Positions 9,239 through 17,925 of a stretch of 64,000 nt of DNA are shown here, piece by piece. Position 1 is the stretch's first letter. Every line of letters begins with the position of its first letter. The position numbers were made by a program, and so were the translations under genes. Where the stretch lies: the NCBI GenBank assembly GCA_964633815.1, contig CAZWHW010000008.1:1-64000 (forward strand), written 5' to 3'. Source of the stretch: CALKZN01 sp964633815 (GTDB taxonomy: Bacteria; Pseudomonadota; Gammaproteobacteria; Arenicellales; Arenicellaceae). The notes below the pieces were generated by a model. That model made no database searches. It had not been told where the DNA came from and worked only from the letters and a program-made list of their open reading frames with translations.

Positions 9239-9700
9239 CTATCTTCTAGCTCGGAAAAAAGCTTTGAGCATTTCTGATGCACGTTCTTGTAAAACCCCGC
9301 TGACTATTTCACAGCTATGGTTCAGTTGCGGATTATTCAACAATTGAAACACAGAATCCGCTGAGCCTGAACGAGGATCAGGAGTTGCATAAATTACTCG
9401 GTTGAGACGTGTATGCACGATTGCACCAGCACACATTGGACATGGCTCCAATGTGACATATAAATCTGCATCTGGCAGGCGATAATTTGATAAAGCCTGG
9501 CAAGCCGCTCGAATTGCTTGAATTTCAGCATGAGCGGTAGGATCGTGTAGACCTATCGATTGGTTCCAACCTTCGCCAATAATTTCATTTTCCAGCACGA
9601 TCACAGCGCCAACAGGCACTTCTCCTGCGTCTTGTGCTTTTTCAGCCAAACACAATGCATGCTGCATCCAGCGCTCATGAATAGCAATCTCTTGCATCAT
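9239..9700 (-). CDS. tadA: tRNA-specific adenosine deaminase
   Basis: TadA converts A34 to inosine in the wobble position of tRNA-Arg(ACG). The 153-residue protein has the zinc deaminase signature: HAE (H57, E59) and PCPMC (C87, C90), plus DPTAHAEIQAIR and the C-terminal RARR tail. Its ATG overlaps the stop codon of the upstream kinase gene by one base, and truD follows after 2 nt. A second methionine next to the first makes the exact start uncertain by one codon. Two tRNA-modifying enzymes, TadA and TruD, sit side by side here. Confidence 0.95.
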   Translation of the reverse strand: MMQEIAIHERWMQHALCLAEKAQDAGEVPVGAVIVLENEIIGEGWNQSIGLHDPTAHAEIQAIRAACQALSNYRLPDADLYVTLEPCPMCAGAIVHTRLNRVIYATPDPRSGSADSVFQLLNNPQLNHSCEIVSGVLQERASEMLKAFFRARR

Positions 9701-10236
9701 TAATCACTCACCATCCAAGAAAATTCTGGCGTATCATCTAAAGCTCTAATCAATTCTTTGATTGTAATTTCAGCGCTCAAATCATCACGGTCGGTATCTA
9801 AATTAATATCTGCTGAGGCTTCATATAAAGGCATGCGTTCGGCATAAAGTTCAGCAAAGCTTAGCTCTTTTGCTCGCACAATAGCACGTTGATCAAAATC
9901 TTTAATACGCTCTAATAATATGCTTGCCTTAGCTCTTAAATGGATTGTTAAAGCGTTTAATTTTAATTTTGATATAGCTTCTTGCTGATAGATGGCACTG
10001 CCACCTGTCGCAATCACTAAACCACTGCCTTGAATAGAATCTAGTGCACTGGCTTCTAATTCGCTATAACCTTCATCGCCGAATGAATCTAAAATTTCTT
10101 GAGCAGATAATCCAGCGTTAGCATCAATCATTGCATCCACATCAACAAATTGCAGAGCCTTTTTCTCAGCCAGTAATTTACCAAGGGTGCTTTTGCCTGT
10201 GCCAGGCATTCCAATCAATAAAATGTTTGTTTTCAT
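9700..10236 (-). CDS. Shikimate-kinase-like P-loop kinase
   Basis: A 178-residue small-molecule kinase of the shikimate kinase family. It has Walker A GMPGTGKST near the N-terminus, a DVDAMID motif in place of the usual D-T-D acidic triplet, ATGGSAI where most shikimate kinases have GGG, and a C-terminal RMPLYEASADI segment matching the family's R-x-PLY-x-E-x-AD. The lid arginine region (DQRAIVRAKELSFAELYAER) is atypical. It could be a working shikimate kinase or a paralogue acting on another substrate. No other aro gene is nearby. It is the first gene of the tadA-truD-pabB run and diverges from the DUF2797 gene. Confidence 0.65.
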   Translation of the reverse strand: MKTNILLIGMPGTGKSTLGKLLAEKKALQFVDVDAMIDANAGLSAQEILDSFGDEGYSELEASALDSIQGSGLVIATGGSAIYQQEAISKLKLNALTIHLRAKASILLERIKDFDQRAIVRAKELSFAELYAERMPLYEASADINLDTDRDDLSAEITIKELIRALDDTPEFSWMVSD

Positions 10237-10329
10237 AAGATGAGAATTGTGCCATATCTCGATTATTTACCCACGATTTATTTTGAATTACGGCATAATA
10301 AAGTTGAATCTACTAACCGATCAAAAAAC

Positions 10330-11160
10330 ATGCAATTTACTGGAAATATACGAAAACTCGTTAGCAAAATTGTCCCAAACAGCCATGAAGTGGATTACTA
10401 TTTACCTATTGGTGATAAGCTCACTCCCATCAATCAGTTTATTGGCTCTCATCTAAGCATTCGCATGGCCGGCGAAATCCACTGTATTCATTGTGGGCGT
10501 AAAACCAACAAAAGCTTTGCGCAAGGACATTGCTTTCCCTGCATGAAATCACTGGCAAGTTGTGATACTTGTATTGTTAGACCCGAGTTATGTCATTTTC
10601 ATGAAGGCACTTGCCGAGAACCCGAATGGGGAGAAAGCAATTGCTTTACAGAGCATTACGTATATTTATCTAACACTTCAGGATTAAAGATTGGTATCAC
10701 TCGCGGCACTCAATTGCCAACACGCTGGATTGATCAAGGAGCAGTGGCAGCAATGCCAATTTATCGAGCAAGTAATAGGCTTGTTTCAGGCTTATTAGAA
10801 CATCCTGCATCCAGTTTAGTCGCAGATAAAACCAATTGGCGAACTATGCTCAAAGGCAATATTCCTGAGATTGATTTAGCGGCACGCTTTCAAGATCTTG
10901 AACCACAATTAGAGGAAATAGCAGCACAAATTCGCGCCGAACATGGTGAAAATTCAATCTTGCCGGCGAATCGAGAAACGCTGAACTTTACTTATCCCGT
11001 GATTGAATATCCAAGTAAAGTCAGCTCACACAATCTCGATAAAGCTGGCGAGGCTCAAGGTAAATTAATGGGCATTAAGGGACAGTACTTAATCCTTGAT
11101 ACTGGCGTCTTAAATATACGTAAATACACGGGATATACGCTTGAAGTCAGCGCCGCATAA
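10330..11160 (+). CDS. DUF2797 zinc-ribbon protein
   Basis: A protein of about 276 residues of the uncharacterised DUF2797 family. It has a cysteine-rich block with pairs CIHC, CFPC and CDTC plus further cysteines and histidines, suggesting bound metal. This is followed by YVYLSNTSGLKIGITRG, which recalls the first strands of a GIY-YIG-like fold. Its biochemical role is unknown. The frame is open 90 bases further upstream, but a start at 10330 (MQFTGNIRKL) fits family proteins better and leaves room for promoters between it and the divergent kinase gene, whose start is at 10236. Confidence 0.7.
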   Translation: MQFTGNIRKLVSKIVPNSHEVDYYLPIGDKLTPINQFIGSHLSIRMAGEIHCIHCGRKTNKSFAQGHCFPCMKSLASCDTCIVRPELCHFHEGTCREPEWGESNCFTEHYVYLSNTSGLKIGITRGTQLPTRWIDQGAVAAMPIYRASNRLVSGLLEHPASSLVADKTNWRTMLKGNIPEIDLAARFQDLEPQLEEIAAQIRAEHGENSILPANRETLNFTYPVIEYPSKVSSHNLDKAGEAQGKLMGIKGQYLILDTGVLNIRKYTGYTLEVSAA

Positions 11161-11175
11161 TTTGCTATAAGGAAA

Positions 11176-12729
11176 CTATTCCCATTCAATTGTTGCTGGA
11201 GGCTTGCTGGAAACATCATAAGTAACACGACTGATACCGCGAACTTCGTTGATGATGCGGCTTGAGACTTTGGCTAACAAATCATAAGGCAATGGCGCCC
11301 ATGTAGCAGTCATGAAATCTATGGTTTGCACTGCTCGCAATGCCACTACATATTCATAAGCACGATTATCACCGACCACGCCAACAGACTTCACAGGCAG
11401 AAACACCGTAAAGGCTTGACTGGTTTTTTCATACCACCCCGAAGCCTCTAGTTCTTCAATATAAATCGCATCAGCTAAACGCAAAATATCTGCATATTCT
11501 TTTTTGACTTCACCCAAGATGCGAACACCTAAGCCTGGACCTGGAAACGGGTGACGATAAATCATCTTTTCAGGTAGTCCAAGCTCGACACCAATTTTGC
11601 GTACTTCGTCTTTGAAAAGTTCACGCAAAGGTTCTAGCAACTGCAAATCCATATCATCTGGCAAACCACCGACATTGTGATGCGATTTAATCACTTTTGC
11701 CTTACCAGTTTTGGATGCCGCAGATTCGATTACATCTGGATAGATTGTGCCTTGCGCCAACCATTTTGCATTTTTGATTTTACGAGACTCTTCTTCAAAA
11801 ATCTCAACAAAGACACGGCCAATAATTTTGCGCTTGGCTTCTGGATCATTTTCACCTTCAAGTTCCAATAAAAAGCGCTTCTCAGCATCAACTCGGATCA
11901 CTTTGACGCCCATGTTTTCAGCAAACGTCGCCATTACTTGATCGCCTTCATTTAGACGTAGTAAACCGTTATCCACAAAAATACAGGTGAGCTGCGACCC
12001 AATAGCTTTATGCAACATCGCCGCGACAACCGAAGAATCCACACCACCAGAAAGCCCCAAAATCACGTGATCATTACCCACTTGCTCACTCACTTTGATA
12101 ACTGAATCTTCAATAATATTAGCTGGATTCCATGCTGTACCACACTCACAGATTGTGTGAACAAAGCTACCTAGCATTTTTTCTCCTCCATCAGTGTGAG
12201 TCACTTCTGGATGAAATTGAATTCCGTAGAACTTGCGTGATTCGTCTGCTATCGCACACAAGGGGGCGTTCGGAGATTCCGCAATCACTGTAAAACCTGC
12301 CGGAATTTCAGTGACCTTATCAGCATGGCTCATCCAAACGTTATGCTCACCAAGATCAAGCAAGGAATTCTCTTGCAATACTGTTACAGGTGCATGACCA
12401 AATTCACGCTTCTCTGAGGTGGCAACTTTGCCACCTAAAGTCGCACTCATGCATTGCAGACCATAGCAAATTCCTAAAATTGGCAATTCCAGTTCGAACA
12501 CCCCTTCAGGAGCTTGAGCAATCATTTCACCTTTGTCCTCAATTGCTGATGCAGGTCCACCAGACAAAATAATGCCTTTAGGGTTAAAGTTCTTAATATC
12601 ATCAAACGTATTGTCATAGGCCCATATCTCACAATACACACCCAATTCTCGAACACGTCGACCAATAAGCTGCGTATATTGAGAACCAAAATCTAAAATT
12701 AAGATTTTATCTTGATGAATATCGGACAT
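11176..12729 (-). CDS. guaA: GMP synthase (glutamine-hydrolysing)
   Basis: GuaA aminates XMP to GMP using glutamine and ATP, the last step of guanine nucleotide synthesis. The 517-residue protein has an N-terminal class I glutaminase domain with nucleophile C88 in GICYGLQ and the His-Glu pair in FHPEVTHT. The ATP pyrophosphatase loop is LGLSGGVDSSV, and the C-terminal dimerisation domain ends in PPATIEWE. It lies downstream of guaB in the same direction, with a terminator-like hairpin in the 89-nt gap, so part of guaB transcription may stop before guaA. Confidence 0.97.
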   Translation of the reverse strand: MSDIHQDKILILDFGSQYTQLIGRRVRELGVYCEIWAYDNTFDDIKNFNPKGIILSGGPASAIEDKGEMIAQAPEGVFELELPILGICYGLQCMSATLGGKVATSEKREFGHAPVTVLQENSLLDLGEHNVWMSHADKVTEIPAGFTVIAESPNAPLCAIADESRKFYGIQFHPEVTHTDGGEKMLGSFVHTICECGTAWNPANIIEDSVIKVSEQVGNDHVILGLSGGVDSSVVAAMLHKAIGSQLTCIFVDNGLLRLNEGDQVMATFAENMGVKVIRVDAEKRFLLELEGENDPEAKRKIIGRVFVEIFEEESRKIKNAKWLAQGTIYPDVIESAASKTGKAKVIKSHHNVGGLPDDMDLQLLEPLRELFKDEVRKIGVELGLPEKMIYRHPFPGPGLGVRILGEVKKEYADILRLADAIYIEELEASGWYEKTSQAFTVFLPVKSVGVVGDNRAYEYVVALRAVQTIDFMTATWAPLPYDLLAKVSSRIINEVRGISRVTYDVSSKPPATIEWE

Positions 12730-12767
12730 AGCTGACTCTATTGCTTTTAACTGTGTTCTGAAAATAA

Positions 12768-12801
12768 AAACAGAGCTTATACTTTTGCATAAACTCTGTT
12801 T
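12768..12801 (-). terminator. Hairpin between guaB and guaA
   Basis: Arms of 13 bases at 12768-12780 and 12789-12801 pair with one mismatch around an 8-base loop. In the direction of guaB-guaA transcription the stem is followed by a T-rich run, as in an intrinsic terminator or attenuator. A-rich sequence on the other side would allow it to act in both directions. Confidence 0.6.
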
Positions 12802-12818
12802 AAAAAATATAGGTTAAA

Positions 12819-14282
12819 TTAACCGCCTTGACGATAGTTTGGCGCTTCTTTAGTGATTGAAACATCGTGAACATGACTCTCTCGAGAGCCTGCACCCGTA
12901 ATCCTGACAAATTCACAGTTATTACGCATTTCTTCCAATGTTGCATTACCTGTGTAACCCATACTAGCGCGTACTCCACCCATCAATTGATGCAATATAT
13001 TAATTGATGGACCTTTATAAGCAATTCGGCCTTCAATACCTTCAGGGACCAGCTTATCAGTATTAACCGTCGAATCTTGGAAATAACGATCTTTTGAGCC
13101 TTTTTCCATCGCTCCAATTGAACCCATACCGCGATAAGATTTATATGAACGGCCTTGAAATAGTTCGATTTCACCTGGTGCTTCATCTGTTCCTGCTAAT
13201 AAACTGCCAATCATGACAGCACCAGCACCAGCAGCAATTGCTTTGGCAACATCACCTGAATATCGTAAGCCGCCATCTGCTATCAAGGGTATATCTTTAT
13301 TTTTAAGCGCTTGAGCAACATCATAGATTGCTGAAACTTGCGGCACACCCACACCAGCAACTATACGCGTGGTGCAAATTGATCCTGGTCCAATACCAAC
13401 TTTTACAGCATCCGCGCCTGCTTTAACTAAATCTAAAGCGGCTTCAGCGGTGGCGATATTGCCGCCGATCACTTGTATATCAGAGTAATCCCGCTTGATT
13501 TGTGCCACTCGGTCAATCACTCCTCGCGAATGACCATGCGCAGTATCAACTACCAGCAAATCAGCGCCAGCTTGCACTAAACCAGCAACTCGTTCTTCAG
13601 AATCAACACCAACACCAACAGCAGCACCAACACGTAAGCGACCAACAGAGTCTTTACATGCATTAGGATAATCTGATGATTTTTGAATATCCTTGACTGT
13701 TACCAAACCTTTTAAACGATGTTGTTTATCAACAATTAAGATCTTTTCAATACGATTTACATGCAATTTTTCAAGAATTTCTTCTTTATCAGCCCCTTCT
13801 TGAGCGGTGATCAATCGCTCTTTTGGTGTCATCGCTTTTGACACAGGCGCATCGAAATGCGTCTCAAAACGCAAGTCACGGCTAGTAACAATCCCAACTA
13901 ATTGGTCTCCATCAACAACAGGAACGCCTGAAATTTTTTTACGACGTGTTAGTTCAATCACTTCACCAATCGACATTGTCGGAGCGACTGTAATGGGGTC
14001 GTTAATGATACCTGCTTCGTATTTTTTTACTTTAGAAACCTGATGAGCTTGTTCGGCAGGCGTCAAGTTCTTATGAATAATTCCAAGGCCTCCCTCTTGT
14101 GCAAGGCTTATCGCCATACGGTGCTCAGTTACAGTGTCCATTGCAGCGGACAATACGGGAATTCCTAGGGAAATTTTTTGAGTGAGTTGTGTGCGAAGAT
14201 CAACATCGCGAGGCATAACTGAAGATGCTGCTGGAACCAGCAGGACATCATCGAATGTAAGTGCAGTTCTTATATTTTCCAT
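12819..14282 (-). CDS. guaB: Inosine-5'-monophosphate dehydrogenase
   Basis: GuaB oxidises IMP to XMP with NAD+. At 487 residues it has the usual layout: a TIM barrel interrupted by a CBS pair (about 95-205), the catalytic cysteine loop GSICTTR, the IMP-binding segment ADGGLRYSGD and the flap region SYRGMGSIGAM. The N-terminus MENIRTALTFDDVLLVPA matches family starts, so the start codon is well fixed. No ribosome binding site precedes it, and a TATAAT box ends 7 bases before the ATG, so the mRNA may be leaderless. guaA follows on the same strand. Confidence 0.97.
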   Translation of the reverse strand: MENIRTALTFDDVLLVPAASSVMPRDVDLRTQLTQKISLGIPVLSAAMDTVTEHRMAISLAQEGGLGIIHKNLTPAEQAHQVSKVKKYEAGIINDPITVAPTMSIGEVIELTRRKKISGVPVVDGDQLVGIVTSRDLRFETHFDAPVSKAMTPKERLITAQEGADKEEILEKLHVNRIEKILIVDKQHRLKGLVTVKDIQKSSDYPNACKDSVGRLRVGAAVGVGVDSEERVAGLVQAGADLLVVDTAHGHSRGVIDRVAQIKRDYSDIQVIGGNIATAEAALDLVKAGADAVKVGIGPGSICTTRIVAGVGVPQVSAIYDVAQALKNKDIPLIADGGLRYSGDVAKAIAAGAGAVMIGSLLAGTDEAPGEIELFQGRSYKSYRGMGSIGAMEKGSKDRYFQDSTVNTDKLVPEGIEGRIAYKGPSINILHQLMGGVRASMGYTGNATLEEMRNNCEFVRITGAGSRESHVHDVSITKEAPNYRQGG

Positions 14283-14288
14283 CGCGGA

Positions 14289-14316
14289 ATTATACGTAAG
14301 CCGTTTTTCAATTCAA
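14289..14316 (-). promoter_or_regulatory. Candidate guaB promoter very close to the start codon
   Basis: On the minus strand TTGAAT (14311-14316) and a perfect TATAAT (14289-14294) are separated by 16 bases. The -10 box ends so near the guaB ATG that transcription would start at or beside the A of ATG. Confidence 0.5.
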
Positions 14317-14398
14317 CGCCAATTCTAAATTATTTTTTAAAATTTTGGATAAAAATAAGCAGACTTTAAGGTTGACGTCGAATAAAAGCAGAATCAAC

Positions 14399-15424
14399 TT
14401 AAGCATCATAATCAATTTCAACCTGACTAGACGTCGGCCTTGACTGACAAACCAATACCAAACCTTCATCTATTTCTGATTGACTCAACGCATAATTAAC
14501 TTCCATTTCAACAGAGCCTGTCACAATTTTTGCCTGACAAGAACCACATGAACCATTTTGACAACCATAAGGTAAATCAGGGTCATGATCGAGGGCAATA
14601 TCTAAAATTGAACGAGTTGAGTCATCATAATCTAAAGCAAATGAATCACCATCAATTTTAATTACAATTTTTGCTTTAATCGATTCAGAATCTGCCGCCA
14701 AAGTAGCTTCTTCAAAAAGTTCAATATGAGCGTGATCAGACGCAAGCCCTTGCAAGCAAACCCCTTCATACAAGGCAACACTCATATCTTTTGGACCACA
14801 GATAAAAAACTCATCGATGTCAGCTGGCGCTACGATTTCACTCATCATATCCAAATGGATCCTGCCTTGATAATCACCAACATCAGTCTGCGAATAAACT
14901 GAAACCAAATGAAAACGCTCCGAATATTTATCTAACAAGTTTTCCAATTCTTTAGAAAACATGACGGATTCAGGAGTTTTATTACCATAAACCAAGATGC
15001 ATTGACTCATTGTTTCCGAAGCAAGAATCATTTTCACAATTGATAAAATTGGCGTGATCCCAGATCCAGCGGCAACCAATAAATAAGATTTTTTTTGCGA
15101 AGAATCCAGTTGATGAGTGAAAACACCCTGCGGAATTGACACCTTTAGCTTATCCCCAACTGCCAATTCATCATTCGCAAAATTCGAAAACATACCACCT
15201 TCAATACGTTTAACAGCAACTGTGAGTTTTCTTTCATAAGGTGCAGAGCAAATAGAATATGATCGAGTAACAACTTCACCATCTATTTCGGCTTGCAATT
15301 GCACAAACTGTCCATGTTGAAATTCATAGTGCTGTGCAATGTCATCACTAATAGCAAAACAGATGGCAACTGCGTCTTTCGTTAACGGGTGAATTTCAGA
15401 AATTTCTAATGTATTAAACGTCAT
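14399..15424 (-). CDS. FAD/2Fe-2S oxidoreductase, PaaE/Hcr-like
   Basis: A 341-residue electron-transfer flavoprotein. The N-terminal ferredoxin-NADP reductase module binds FAD (TRSYSICSAP) and NAD(P)H (LLVAAGSGITPILS and the FFICGPKDM segment). The C-terminal plant-type [2Fe-2S] ferredoxin has YGCQNGSCGSCQAK and a last cysteine in LVCQSRP. This domain order is shared by PaaE-type oxygenase reductases and Hcr. No oxygenase or hybrid-cluster gene is present, so the electron acceptor is unknown. It lies 14 nt downstream of an amino-acid oxidase gene on the same strand, and the two may be co-transcribed. Confidence 0.8.
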   Translation of the reverse strand: MTFNTLEISEIHPLTKDAVAICFAISDDIAQHYEFQHGQFVQLQAEIDGEVVTRSYSICSAPYERKLTVAVKRIEGGMFSNFANDELAVGDKLKVSIPQGVFTHQLDSSQKKSYLLVAAGSGITPILSIVKMILASETMSQCILVYGNKTPESVMFSKELENLLDKYSERFHLVSVYSQTDVGDYQGRIHLDMMSEIVAPADIDEFFICGPKDMSVALYEGVCLQGLASDHAHIELFEEATLAADSESIKAKIVIKIDGDSFALDYDDSTRSILDIALDHDPDLPYGCQNGSCGSCQAKIVTGSVEMEVNYALSQSEIDEGLVLVCQSRPTSSQVEIDYDA

Positions 15425-15438
15425 ATCTTTTAATTTGT

Positions 15439-16542
15439 TTAGATGGCATATGAACCAAGTTTAAATTCAGAATCTTGATTCAACATGATATCAGTTATTA
15501 CTTGCGCTGAAGCAGGCGATGAAAGCAAACCATTACGGAAGTGCCCCATATTTACATACAAACCTTCCAATTGCTCCACAGCGCAAATATACGGCGTATC
15601 TCGATGCGAACCCGGTCTCAAACCAGCCCAGTGAGAAACAACTGGATAATTAACAAGAGCGGGCAACATTGCATAAGCAAACTCTAGTAACTCTTGTCTT
15701 GCATTCTGCGTTGTAAGTTTATCAAACCCTTGGTCTTCGATCGTGCTGCCAACAATCACAATGCCATCATGACGAGGAATCAAATATCGGTTTTGCTCCA
15801 GAATGACAGTCCTTAAAACTCCCAACCTTGCTTTTATAGCCAACATTTGCCCTTTAACTGGAAAAATTTCTGGCAGCAAACTTTCTAGTTCTGGAGCACA
15901 TGTTTTGAGCAAATCAGAACTCCACGCACCAGCGGCAACAACCACTTTATTGGCATTGATTGTTTTATTTTCAGACGAAATCACAAAATAACTATCACGT
16001 TTGTTAAGTGACTGCACACAATAATTTGTCTTTAATTGCACACCAATTCTGTGCAGTGCGATTGGTAATGCTTTGCATAGGGCCGGATTACGGATGTTTC
16101 TAACACCTTCAACAAATACAGACTCTTGAGAGCATGCCAATCCCGGCTCGAGATCATAAACTTCTTCTTTACTAAGAACTTTAGAGTTTAAAAATGCACA
16201 TTCCAATGCAGCATCGGCCTCATCAAGGTTTGGCACCAGCATACCCGTTTGCATCAAGGGAATATCGACACCCGACAAACACGTCAGTTGTTTCACTAAC
16301 GTTGGGAAGTGCTCATGTGACCAGCTGGCTAAATTGAGCATTTCTTGAGAATAGCGCCATGGATGCAATGGCGAGATAATGCCTCCACCCGCCCGTGAAG
16401 CCTCGTTGCTTAGCTGAGAACCTTTATCGAGTAAAACAACTTCTAGCCCCTGATTCCGCAAGAAGAATGCAGTAAGACCACCGATGACCCCACCACCGAT
16501 AATGGCAACATCAAAATGATTTTGCAGTTTATTAGCAAACAC
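15439..16542 (-). CDS. FAD-dependent amino-acid oxidase, ThiO-like
   Basis: A 367-residue flavoprotein of the D-amino-acid oxidase/glycine oxidase (DAO) family. It begins with a dinucleotide-binding motif (DVAIIGGGVIGG) and has the EASRAGGGIISPLHPWRY segment common in ThiO-like proteins. A second FAD-contacting block is VVAAGAWSSDLL, and the C-terminal GLRPGSHRDTPYI and GHFRNGLLSSPAS are typical. ThiO makes the imine intermediate for thiamine synthesis, but no other thi gene is nearby, so a general glycine or D-amino-acid oxidase is equally possible. It precedes the ferredoxin-reductase-like gene by 14 nt. Confidence 0.75.
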   Translation of the reverse strand: MFANKLQNHFDVAIIGGGVIGGLTAFFLRNQGLEVVLLDKGSQLSNEASRAGGGIISPLHPWRYSQEMLNLASWSHEHFPTLVKQLTCLSGVDIPLMQTGMLVPNLDEADAALECAFLNSKVLSKEEVYDLEPGLACSQESVFVEGVRNIRNPALCKALPIALHRIGVQLKTNYCVQSLNKRDSYFVISSENKTINANKVVVAAGAWSSDLLKTCAPELESLLPEIFPVKGQMLAIKARLGVLRTVILEQNRYLIPRHDGIVIVGSTIEDQGFDKLTTQNARQELLEFAYAMLPALVNYPVVSHWAGLRPGSHRDTPYICAVEQLEGLYVNMGHFRNGLLSSPASAQVITDIMLNQDSEFKLGSYAI

Positions 16543-16676
16543 TATAGATAATTAAGAATAGACAAAAAAATTTAAATTTAGCGCGATTAAGTCTTGATTT
16601 GGAACTGTAGATTTTAAGCCGCTAATATTCAAGCAGAAGCTTCATTATTAACAAGATGTGTAGCTAAGGAAAGTAA

Positions 16677-17414
16677 TTAACTATGCATTTTAGAAAAATA
16701 TTTCTTTAATGTAGTTACTTGCCTACGGCTGACAGCAAAGTCTTTATTAACTTCCGACAAATGAACTGAATATGGAGAACCCTCGCAACCTTTATCAATA
16801 CGATGTAAGTATTGTGAATTAACCAAGGTGTGTCGATGAATTCTGAAGAAAGTAGGTGTGAGCTTTTCTTCAAGTTCTTTAAGGGAAAGACTGACAACGG
16901 TTTCATTGCCGTCACGTATACCGGCCAAAACTAATTTATCCGCAGCTCTGAAATAAGCAATATCGCTAACTTTAAGAGACTCAATGCTAGCAGAACGTTT
17001 TAACACCAATGATTTTTGATCCACCGCAGATACATCTTTGGCTTGCATACGGTTCAATTGTCCCGCCCTGACAACCGCTTGGCTTAATTGCTCTTCTTGA
17101 ATGGGCTTCATCAAATAAGCTACAGCATTGACATCAAAAGCATCCAAAGCATATTCATCATAAGCTGTAGTGAAAATAATTGCCGGAGGGCGTTTTTGTG
17201 TATCAACAGCTTCTTTGGCAACTGACAAACCATCTTTGCCTGGCATATTAATATCTAACACTAATAGCTCAGGTTGATACTCTTTAATTAAAGTAATTGC
17301 CTCAATTCCATCTGTCGCAACTACTACCTTATCTATAGATTCACACTTAGATAAAAAACGCTGAAGACGAGCATTAGCCAAAGGCTCATCTTCAGCGATA
17401 ACTACCGTTACCAT
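16677..17414 (-). CDS. algR: AlgR-like LytTR response regulator
   Basis: A 245-residue two-domain regulator: a receiver with acidic pair VIAEDEP, phosphoacceptor D54 in LVLDINMPG and lysine in YLMKPI, then a LytTR DNA-binding domain (FFRIHRHTLVNSQYLHRI). In Pseudomonas aeruginosa AlgR controls the fimU-pilVWXY1Y2E operon. Here the gene is 5 nt downstream of pilE at the end of the equivalent operon, so it is probably co-transcribed with its likely target. The usual partner kinase, FimS/AlgZ, is not in the window. The symbol is by similarity; orthology is inferred from context. Confidence 0.8.
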   Translation of the reverse strand: MVTVVIAEDEPLANARLQRFLSKCESIDKVVVATDGIEAITLIKEYQPELLVLDINMPGKDGLSVAKEAVDTQKRPPAIIFTTAYDEYALDAFDVNAVAYLMKPIQEEQLSQAVVRAGQLNRMQAKDVSAVDQKSLVLKRSASIESLKVSDIAYFRAADKLVLAGIRDGNETVVSLSLKELEEKLTPTFFRIHRHTLVNSQYLHRIDKGCEGSPYSVHLSEVNKDFAVSRRQVTTLKKYFSKMHS

Positions 17415-17419
17415 AAAAC

Positions 17420-17914
17420 CTAATTACGCCAGCATAATTCAGTAGTATCTACACCACCTGCATCAAACGCTTCACGATTACCGCGCTCATCTATTACGAA
17501 TGTACGACAATCAAGATCATCAATCTGAGATGGCTCAGCAGTTGCAGTAACAGTAAAACAAGAAAAAATTACCGCTCCATTAGCTAAAGTTCTTTCACAA
17601 TTATCATTCTCAAACGCCAAAGTATAATGTTCATCTTGTGAGATAAAATCAGTTCCGTTCCAACCACACAAATTCTGTCCTTGTGCATTAGCTCCGTCCA
17701 AATAGGTAGAAGGCGACTCCCTTGAGAAAAACCTTGTTTGTGCCGAAGCGCAATCCAGTAATGCTTCAAATGCATCTGCACGACGCGATTTTTGAATTGA
17801 ATCAAGATATGACGGATAAGCCAGCCCAGCTAAAATTGCAATGACAGCAGCTACTATCATCAACTCAAGCAGAGTAAAGCCTTGTTGATATCGTTTTTCT
17901 TTTATATACATCAT
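17420..17914 (-). CDS. pilE: Type IV pilin-like protein PilE
   Basis: A 164-residue pseudopilin with a prepilin peptidase site (QQG before FTLLELMIVA) that leaves the conserved glutamate at mature position 5. A hydrophobic N-terminal helix runs to about residue 40. The globular part has several cysteines, including C near the end in LCWRN, compatible with a disulfide loop. It is one of the accessory pilins that, with PilV, W, X, FimT and PilY1, prime pilus assembly. It sits between pilY1 and the AlgR-like gene. An adjacent second methionine makes the start uncertain by one codon. Confidence 0.85.
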   Translation of the reverse strand: MMYIKEKRYQQGFTLLELMIVAAVIAILAGLAYPSYLDSIQKSRRADAFEALLDCASAQTRFFSRESPSTYLDGANAQGQNLCGWNGTDFISQDEHYTLAFENDNCERTLANGAVIFSCFTVTATAEPSQIDDLDCRTFVIDERGNREAFDAGGVDTTELCWRN

Positions 17915-17925
17915 TAGTATTTCAC

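Noticed and set aside
10240..10329. Upstream extension of the DUF2797 protein by 30 residues
   Set aside because: The extension begins only 4 bases from the divergent gene start, leaving no promoter space, and does not look like family sequence.
14399..15424. Naming the flavin/2Fe-2S reductase paaE
   Set aside because: No phenylacetyl-CoA epoxidase genes accompany it; the domain order alone does not fix the function.
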